Below, piece after piece: positions 1-3,573 of a DNA stretch of 5,135 bases. Below the pieces are notes generated by a model. That model was given only the letters and a program-made list of their open reading frames with translations, was not told the DNA's origin and searched no databases. The stretch is from a bacterium ADurb.Bin374 (lineage in GTDB: Bacteria > Riflebacteria > Ozemobacteria > Ozemobacterales > Ozemobacteraceae): contig MWAR01000444.1 of the NCBI GenBank assembly GCA_002068715.1, positions 1 to 5,135 on the forward strand, written 5' to 3'. Within the stretch, counting starts at the first letter, position 1. Every line of letters starts with the position of its first letter. Both the position numbers and the translations under genes were made by a program.

Positions 1-157
1 CATCGTCCGCCCGGCCGGCGGCGATCAGGCCGAACCACTTTTTGGCATCGGCCCCGTCCTCGTCCTGGGCATGCAGAACCGCCGGAACGACGAGCATAAG
101 CGCGACAGACACGACCAAGGCCGCGGCAGCCTTTCCGAAAAAGCGCAGAACCTTCAT
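1..157 (-). CDS. Secreted protein of unknown function (N-terminal fragment, runs off left edge)
   Basis: Only the first 52 codons are present; the rest lies left of the window. The start is an ATG at 157-155, preceded on the minus strand by a strong GGGAGGGG Shine-Dalgarno three bases upstream. The N-terminus is a classic Sec signal peptide: basic n-region (K2, R5, K9), a hydrophobic core of about residues 10-28, and a likely cleavage site after LHA (A30), leaving a mature protein that begins QDEDGADAKK. The visible mature part is acidic and then reads WFGLIAAGRADD. That wording is vaguely like the first helix of an ankyrin repeat, but there is far too little sequence to assign a family. It is divergent to the asparaginase gene and shares the 160-bp intergenic region with it. 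Confident as an exported protein start; function unknown. Confidence 0.72.
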   Translation of the reverse strand, partial: MKVLRFFGKAAAALVVSVALMLVVPAVLHAQDEDGADAKKWFGLIAAGRADD

Positions 158-180
158 GATCCCCTCCCGTTCGATCGCTT

Positions 181-211
181 TGGAGTTCCAGAGACGTGAT
201 ATGGAACTCCA
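181..211. repeat. Pair of palindromic sites 21 bp apart (candidate operator)
   Basis: TGGAGTTCCA (181-190) and TGGAACTCCA (202-211) are exact reverse complements. Each is also nearly palindromic in itself (TGGA-NN-TCCA). Their centres are 21 bp apart, two helical turns, so two dimers could bind the same face of the DNA. The pair lies 24-54 bp upstream of the leftward gene and 107-137 bp upstream of asparaginase. Because it lies between two gene starts, a terminator role is unlikely. An RNA hairpin in a leader is possible if transcription starts further away. I do not recognise the motif as a known regulator's site. Confidence 0.5.
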
Positions 212-244
212 TCCTTGAACGATCACAGAATCTGGTATCACGTC
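193..244. repeat. Overlapping 9-bp inverted repeat, GACGTGATA / TATCACGTC
   Basis: GACGTGATA at 193-201 is perfectly complementary to TATCACGTC at 236-244, with 34 bp between the arms. The left arm lies inside the spacer of the 181-211 palindrome pair. In single-stranded nucleic acid the two pairings would therefore compete, or as DNA they could be two different overlapping protein sites. The arms carry TATCAC in both orientations, which resembles a weak -10 on each strand. Confidence 0.4.
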
Positions 245-256
245 CCCTGAATACAG

Positions 257-285
257 GATACATCCGAAAACCGATGGGGTAAAAT
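257..285 (+). promoter_or_regulatory. Candidate promoter of the asparaginase gene
   Basis: TAAAAT at 280-285 matches the sigma-70 -10 box at five of six positions. A poor -35 (GATACA at 257-262, three of six) is 17 bp upstream. The -10 ends 32 nt before the asparaginase ATG. Similar TANAAT-G elements occur 31 and 34 nt before two other genes in this window, which supports the call. The -35 alone would not be convincing. Confidence 0.4.
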
Positions 286-303
286 GGAGAACAATTTTTC
301 CAC

Positions 304-311
304 AAGGAAGG
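304..311 (+). promoter_or_regulatory. Ribosome binding site of the asparaginase gene
   Basis: AAGGAAGG ends six bases before the ATG at 318. It is the only purine-rich Shine-Dalgarno-like element in the leader, and it fixes the start codon directly upstream of the signal peptide. Confidence 0.75.
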
Positions 312-317
312 ACACCG

Positions 318-1391
318 ATGATTCGAAGAACCAGGATTGTCGCCGGATACTGCCTGCTCACGCTCTTCGCCCTCTTCCTCTCGACCCCGATGTTTGCGGC
401 TGATCTGCCGCACATCGTGCTTCTCGCCACCGGCGGCACCATTGCCGGCGCCGGAAAGTCAGCCAGGGAAGCCGGATACAAGCCAAGCGCCCTGCCCGTC
501 GAGAAGCTCGTCACCGCCGTTCCCGAGATCGCCTCGTTCGCGCGGCTGAGCGGCGAGCAGGTCTCCCAGGTCGACAGCCAGGCGATGACGACGACGATCT
601 GGCTGAAGCTGGCCAACCGCATCAACGCGCTTCTCGCCGATCGCGACGTCGACGGTATCGTCGTCACGCACGGCACCGACACGCTCGAGGAGACTGCGTA
701 TTTCCTGCACCTGACCGTGAAGAGCCGCAAACCGGTCGTCGTCACCGGCTCGATGCGCGCCTCGACCTCGATGAGCGCCGACGGGCCGATGAACCTGTTC
801 AACGCCGTCTCCGTCGCAGCGTCGCCGCTCTCGCACGGCAAAGGCGTGCTCGTCGTCCTGAACGACCGCATCCACTCGGCCCGCGAGGTCACGAAAACCA
901 GCACGACCGCCGTCGACACGTTCCAGTCGCCGAATGCCGGGCCGCTCGGCACTGTCTACTATGGGAAAGTCGCGTTCGAGCGCCTGCCCGCCCGCCGCCA
1001 CACGCTCGCCACGCCGTTCAACGTGGCTGGCCGCGAGACCCTGCCGCGCGTTTTCATCACTTACGGCCACGCCGACAATACCCCCGAACTCGTCGAGGCC
1101 GTGATCCGGGCCAGGCCGGACGGCGTCGTGAACGCCGGCGTGGGCAACGGAAACGCCTCGCCCGCAGTTCTCGAAGCACTCGGAAAGGCTCGCCGCGGCG
1201 GCATCGCCGTCGTCCGTTCCGCCCGGACCGGGGGCGGCCGGGTCACGCTCGGCGCCGAGATCGATGACGCGGCTTACGGCTTCGTCGTGGCCGACGACCT
1301 GAACCCCCAGAAAGCCCGCATACTGCTCATGCTCGGCCTGACGCGCACGACCGACCCGCAGGCTCTTCAGGAGCTGTTTTTCAGGTATTGA
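318..1391 (+). CDS. ansB: Type II (exported) L-asparaginase
   Basis: Hydrolyses L-asparagine to aspartate and ammonium, often with some glutaminase activity, in the periplasm or outside the cell. The 357-residue protein begins with a signal peptide (R3, R4, R6, hydrophobic core about 7-23, cleavage near FAA at 26-28). The mature part starts DLPHIVLLATGGTIAG, closely like mature E. coli AnsB. By alignment from memory with AnsB, the active-site residues are all present: nucleophile T41 in TGGTIA, Y54 in the flexible lid, S87, the T120-D121 pair in THGTDTLEETAYF, K193 in VTKTST and E314 in the C-terminal domain. The C-terminus (LNPQKARILL, then DPQALQELFFRY) also follows the family, so the gene looks full length. 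Oddity: the mature chain has no cysteine, so the disulfide of E. coli AnsB is absent. It stands alone, divergent from the left gene and convergent with the CPBP gene. The family call is very secure; relative glutaminase activity cannot be read. Confidence 0.96.
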   Translation: MIRRTRIVAGYCLLTLFALFLSTPMFAADLPHIVLLATGGTIAGAGKSAREAGYKPSALPVEKLVTAVPEIASFARLSGEQVSQVDSQAMTTTIWLKLANRINALLADRDVDGIVVTHGTDTLEETAYFLHLTVKSRKPVVVTGSMRASTSMSADGPMNLFNAVSVAASPLSHGKGVLVVLNDRIHSAREVTKTSTTAVDTFQSPNAGPLGTVYYGKVAFERLPARRHTLATPFNVAGRETLPRVFITYGHADNTPELVEAVIRARPDGVVNAGVGNGNASPAVLEALGKARRGGIAVVRSARTGGGRVTLGAEIDDAAYGFVVADDLNPQKARILLMLGLTRTTDPQALQELFFRY

Positions 1392-1400
1392 CGCATCCAT

Positions 1401-1422
1401 CCGGCCCGGAACACCGGGCCGG
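1401..1422. terminator. GC-rich hairpin between convergent genes (possible bidirectional terminator)
   Basis: CCGGCCCGG (1401-1409) pairs perfectly with CCGGGCCGG (1414-1422) around an AACA loop. It begins 10 bases after the asparaginase stop and ends three bases beyond the CPBP stop on the other strand, the usual place for a shared terminator. There is no run of U after the stem in either direction. It is therefore not a textbook intrinsic terminator; it may act as a transcript-end stabiliser or a U-less terminator. Confidence 0.5.
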
Positions 1423-1424
1423 GA

Positions 1425-2342
1425 TCACTCGTGGATGATGCCGACGGCTTTGCCGATGCTGGCAAACCCCGACATGCCGTCCATGAAGGAATGGACGAAC
1501 ACAGGAAGCGCCAGGTTTCTGGAACGGGCCCAGAGCAGTCCGTAAATAGGACTGATAATCATCTGGGCGGAAAGCGTGAGCGCGAAGGCGTGGCCCCAGT
1601 CGCCATTCGTCTGGATGATCCTGGACGGGAGATGATACAGACCGAACAGGACAGAGGATATCAGCATCCCGTCTGTTTCCGACTTGGCAAGGCACGCAAG
1701 GCGGCTCTGCAGGAGCGCCCGGAAGAAGAATTCCTCGAAGAAACCAGCCATCAGGAAGCCATACACGAGCCCGGCGCCGGTTCCGGCGAAGAGCTGGCCG
1801 GCCGTGAGCTTTCCGCCGAGGAAATACGTCGATGAGCTGCTGGACGAGACGAGAAACGGAAGGACCACCAGGGCGGCAAGAACCGCATTGCCGAGCGAGC
1901 GGACGAGCCCAGCCCTCGTGATTCCCAGGTCGGAAAGGCGGTAACCTCGAAGGCGAAAGAAGATTGCCGGCACGGCAACATAGAAAACCCAGAACGCGGT
2001 AATCAGCTCGAACCGGCGTTTCATCAGGAACCAGGGCTTAAAAAGGGTGAGCTCGATGCCCATGGCAAGGAGATAGACCGCGAGAAGAAAGATGGTCTCG
2101 CCCCGCGGATCACGCACGTCTGATCCGGTAATCGGGGGAGAGTCGGCGTCCCGGCCGGTCTTCACGAGAGCGGAGAGAATCAGGAACTGAGCGAGAAATA
2201 CCAGGCTGATCAGGATCTGGCCAAGGAGACTGCGCTGATGCTCATACATGGTCAGGGCGTGACTGGCACCCAGCCAGAGAAGAAAAAAGAGCGGAAACGA
2301 CCTGCTGGTTGCGACTTCTTTCGGTGTCATCATACGAACCAT
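1425..2342 (-). CDS. CPBP-family intramembrane protease-like protein (CAAX/ABI type)
   Basis: A polytopic membrane protein of up to 305 residues. Likely membrane segments lie around residues 16-31, 40-60, 83-101, 113-130, 149-165, 186-202, 226-240 and 255-272. The C-terminal half carries the three motifs of the CPBP (CAAX protease and bacteriocin-processing, also called ABI) family: EEFFFR (E203, E204, R208), FGLYH (F233, H237) and HSFMD (H284, D288). A DLGIT segment (138-142) before the domain is also typical. Characterised members are glutamate-dependent intramembrane proteases such as Rce1; most bacterial members have unknown substrates, some linked to bacteriocin self-immunity. A run of six serines sits at 166-171. 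The first ATG has no Shine-Dalgarno and overlaps a perfect extended -10 box, so the true start may be M4 or M5 (2333 or 2330). It lies 44 bp downstream of the DUF4105-like gene on the same strand. Family call secure; substrate unknown. Confidence 0.9.
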   Translation of the reverse strand: MVRMMTPKEVATSRSFPLFFLLWLGASHALTMYEHQRSLLGQILISLVFLAQFLILSALVKTGRDADSPPITGSDVRDPRGETIFLLAVYLLAMGIELTLFKPWFLMKRRFELITAFWVFYVAVPAIFFRLRGYRLSDLGITRAGLVRSLGNAVLAALVVLPFLVSSSSSSTYFLGGKLTAGQLFAGTGAGLVYGFLMAGFFEEFFFRALLQSRLACLAKSETDGMLISSVLFGLYHLPSRIIQTNGDWGHAFALTLSAQMIISPIYGLLWARSRNLALPVFVHSFMDGMSGFASIGKAVGIIHE

Positions 2343-2349
2343 TATACCA
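2341..2349 (-). promoter_or_regulatory. Perfect extended -10 element overlapping the nominal CPBP start
   Basis: On the minus strand the sequence reads TGGTATAAT followed by GG, a full TGN-TATAAT extended -10. No recognisable -35 lies 16-18 bp upstream, which extended -10 promoters can tolerate. Transcription would begin near 2334, downstream of the first ATG (2342-2340) and almost exactly at the second ATG (2333-2331). If active, it would give an mRNA with little or no leader. A weaker TATAGT (2379-2374 on the same strand) lies about 30 bp further upstream. Confidence 0.45.
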
Positions 2350-2386
2350 GTTGTTGGAGGAGCTGAACGGAATACTATAGGCAGAG

Positions 2387-3253
2387 TTATTTTCCCGCCG
2401 GCGAACAGAGTCTTCCGAGAGGGATAATATAGTTACTGCGATCTATGGTGACGGACGAGGGGTCGAACACGCCGAGCTTCATATAGGCCTTCGGAAGAAT
2501 GGTGGGGAAAGAGGCTTTCGGGTTCACCACGTGGCTCCCCAGAAGCTTCAGCTGAAGCCGCTGTGAAGGGGGCAGCACCGAGTTGATCATCTCGACCTGG
2601 TGGGTGACGCAGCTGCTCGAGAGGGTGTTGTAATAATCGTCAGGCCGGTCCCTGGTTCCTTCAAGAACGGCAGTCCGGGTGAACGCGATCTTCTGTTCGG
2701 GGGTCAGGCGGAGATGGTAGGCCTGAAGCTTGCGGCCATCGACGCCGCACTCGAGCATGGAATAGTCTTCCCAGGTCGAGACGACCGCGATGTTCGGATA
2801 AACCTTGTGGGTGCCCTTCCAGATGAAATCGATCGTCTGGTTGGGATACCGGTATGCCTCGAAGGAAACGACCAGCCCCTCGGCCTGCTCCCCGCGCGGG
2901 CCGATGAAGCCGCCCGGTTTGAAGGTCATGACGATGTAGCCGTGCCCGAACAGCCATTCGGGCGGAAACGGCTTGAGGATGAAATAGATCTCGTCCGTCA
3001 GGCGGGGGTCGATGACAGCCTGCCCGCTGGCGAAGACTCTCTCATCGCGGGGAACCGTGGGGGCGTTGAGCAGACGGCCACGGATATTGCCAACCGTGAG
3101 CAGGTCGCCTTCTGCCGCGACCAGCACAGCCCGCCCGGTCGGCCCGTGATCGGCACAGGACGGCCCGGTGCCCGTGCCCGCCAGCAGCGGAAATCCGGTG
3201 AGGACGAACAAGATAACCGCCAGACCGATCCGTTCAAGCCATCTTCCAGTCAT
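2387..3253 (-). CDS. Secreted DUF4105/Lnb_N-like protein (papain-like, putative)
   Basis: A 288-residue protein from the ATG at 3253, chosen because GGAGGG lies four bases upstream and the signal peptide begins there. An in-frame extension to 3373 would cross the promoter and has no signal sequence. The signal peptide has R4 and R8, a hydrophobic core of about 9-25, and an uncertain cleavage site between 25 and 34. The mature protein has a region reading YFILKPFPPEWLFGHGYIV (90-108) with H104, and later YYNTLSSSCVTH (207-218) with C215. A glycine-His early and a Y-N-T-L-x-x-x-C later recalls the DUF4105/Lnb N-terminal family, an NlpC/P60-like fold in which Cys and His form the active site. 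In Lnb this domain belongs to a lipoprotein transacylase, but there is no C-terminal membrane part here, so I do not assign that reaction. C33 and C169 are the other mature-region cysteines apart from one near the C-terminus. The family match is from memory of motifs only. Confidence 0.78.
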   Translation of the reverse strand: MTGRWLERIGLAVILFVLTGFPLLAGTGTGPSCADHGPTGRAVLVAAEGDLLTVGNIRGRLLNAPTVPRDERVFASGQAVIDPRLTDEIYFILKPFPPEWLFGHGYIVMTFKPGGFIGPRGEQAEGLVVSFEAYRYPNQTIDFIWKGTHKVYPNIAVVSTWEDYSMLECGVDGRKLQAYHLRLTPEQKIAFTRTAVLEGTRDRPDDYYNTLSSSCVTHQVEMINSVLPPSQRLQLKLLGSHVVNPKASFPTILPKAYMKLGVFDPSSVTIDRSNYIIPLGRLCSPAGK

Positions 3254-3257
3254 TGTT

Positions 3258-3263
3258 CCCTCC
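3258..3263 (-). promoter_or_regulatory. Ribosome binding site deciding the DUF4105-like start
   Basis: On the minus strand GGAGGG is followed by AACA and then ATG (3253-3251). The next upstream in-frame ATG (3265-3263) overlaps this Shine-Dalgarno and has none of its own, so translation should begin at 3253. Confidence 0.75.
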
Positions 3264-3284
3264 ATCGAGATAAGAGAATGAGAC

Positions 3285-3293
3285 ATTATATCA
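3285..3293 (-). promoter_or_regulatory. Extended -10 promoter of the DUF4105-like gene
   Basis: The minus strand reads TGATATAAT followed by G, a perfect TGN-TATAAT. It ends 31 nt before the ATG at 3253, leaving room for a short leader that holds the GGAGGG site, with transcription expected near 3278. No good -35 is visible at 16-18 bp. It may also drive the CPBP gene downstream, since no terminator-like hairpin is seen between the two genes. Confidence 0.6.
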
Positions 3294-3533
3294 GCAAAGC
3301 ACATGCCATCCGTACAAGCGTGCGAACCAGCCTGTGAAGCGACCCAGGATGCTTCAGAGTGCCGGATTTCCATCGGGTCTTCCCGGAAAGGTCCCGGCAG
3401 TCATCATCCGACCGGCGTTTCCGTCTCCCACCATACCCGCCGGAAAACCGGCAGGTCCAAAGCCGTTCGTGTACAGAGAATCTAATTGGTTTCGGCGATG
3501 GCTGATATCTGGAGAACTCACGATGTACGGGGT

Positions 3534-3539
3534 TAGAAT
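3534..3539 (+). promoter_or_regulatory. Candidate -10 of the GH13 gene
   Basis: TAGAAT matches the sigma-70 -10 at five of six positions and is followed by G, like the other candidate -10 boxes here. It ends 34 nt before the ATG at 3574. The expected -35 position (about 3511-3516, GGAGAA) is not a match, so the call rests on position and resemblance to the other promoters. Confidence 0.38.
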
Positions 3540-3559
3540 GAATGGTCCGCACCATTTAT
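3538..3559. repeat. Dyad between GH13 promoter and ribosome site (candidate operator or leader hairpin)
   Basis: ATGAATGGT (3538-3546) pairs with ACCATTTAT (3551-3559) around CCGC, with one G-U. The inner six base pairs (AATGGT/ACCATT) are perfect. The dyad spans the expected transcription start and abuts the GGGAGG ribosome site. That is where a repressor of a sugar-utilisation gene often binds, or where a leader hairpin could mask or expose the Shine-Dalgarno. The regulator cannot be identified. Confidence 0.42.
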
Positions 3560-3560
3560 A

Positions 3561-3566
3561 GGGAGG
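3561..3566 (+). promoter_or_regulatory. Ribosome binding site of the GH13 gene
   Basis: GGGAGG ends seven bases before the ATG at 3574, the start that places a signal peptide at the N-terminus of the hydrolase. Confidence 0.75.
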
Positions 3567-3573
3567 CAATCTC

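Larger units (their letters stand above)
158..317. promoter_or_regulatory. Divergent intergenic region between secreted-protein gene and asparaginase
   Basis: This 160-bp gap separates two divergent starts and must hold both promoters unless expression comes from outside. It contains a perfect 10-bp inverted repeat (181-190 with 202-211), a second perfect 9-bp inverted repeat (193-201 with 236-244), and an AT-rich -10-like element next to the asparaginase start. No ORF with a ribosome site is visible. A weak alternative plus-strand promoter can be drawn (TTGAAC at 215-220 and a TGG-TATCAC extended -10 at 233-241), but its spacer is only 15 bp. Confidence 0.6.
3254..3573. promoter_or_regulatory. 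Divergent intergenic region between DUF4105-like and GH13 genes
   Basis: These 320 bp separate two divergent starts. Close to each gene there is a Shine-Dalgarno and a -10-like element (annotated separately). The middle (about 3300-3530) has several short overlapping open frames on both strands. None has a ribosome site, a recognisable protein or an end that fits its neighbours, and I consider it non-coding. It contains a small perfect hairpin, GCCGG-AAAA-CCGGC (3439-3452), without a following T-run, and an imperfect GC-rich fold around 3361-3398. No mobile-element ends or long repeats are visible. Confidence 0.55.

Noticed and set aside
285..302. TGGA...TCCA in the asparaginase leader as a third copy of the upstream palindrome
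   Set aside because: Only the outer four bases match and the spacing is much larger than in the 181-211 sites, so it is most likely chance.
318..355. Lipoprotein signal on the asparaginase because of C12
   Set aside because: The residues before C12 are A-G-Y, not a lipobox, and the mature start aligns with AnsB at residue 30.
459..1400. Long minus-strand open frame (313 codons) opposite the asparaginase gene
   Set aside because: It is rich in Arg, Asp, Gly and Val as expected from the antisense of GC-rich codons, shows no domain, and lies opposite an unmistakable asparaginase.
2600..3337. Plus-strand open frame (245 codons) opposite the DUF4105-like gene
   Set aside because: No Shine-Dalgarno and antisense-like composition. 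The opposite strand has a signal peptide, promoter and ribosome site.
3439..3452. GCCGG-AAAA-CCGGC hairpin as a terminator
   Set aside because: The stem is only five base pairs, no T-run follows, and it lies between divergent genes where no transcript is expected to end.
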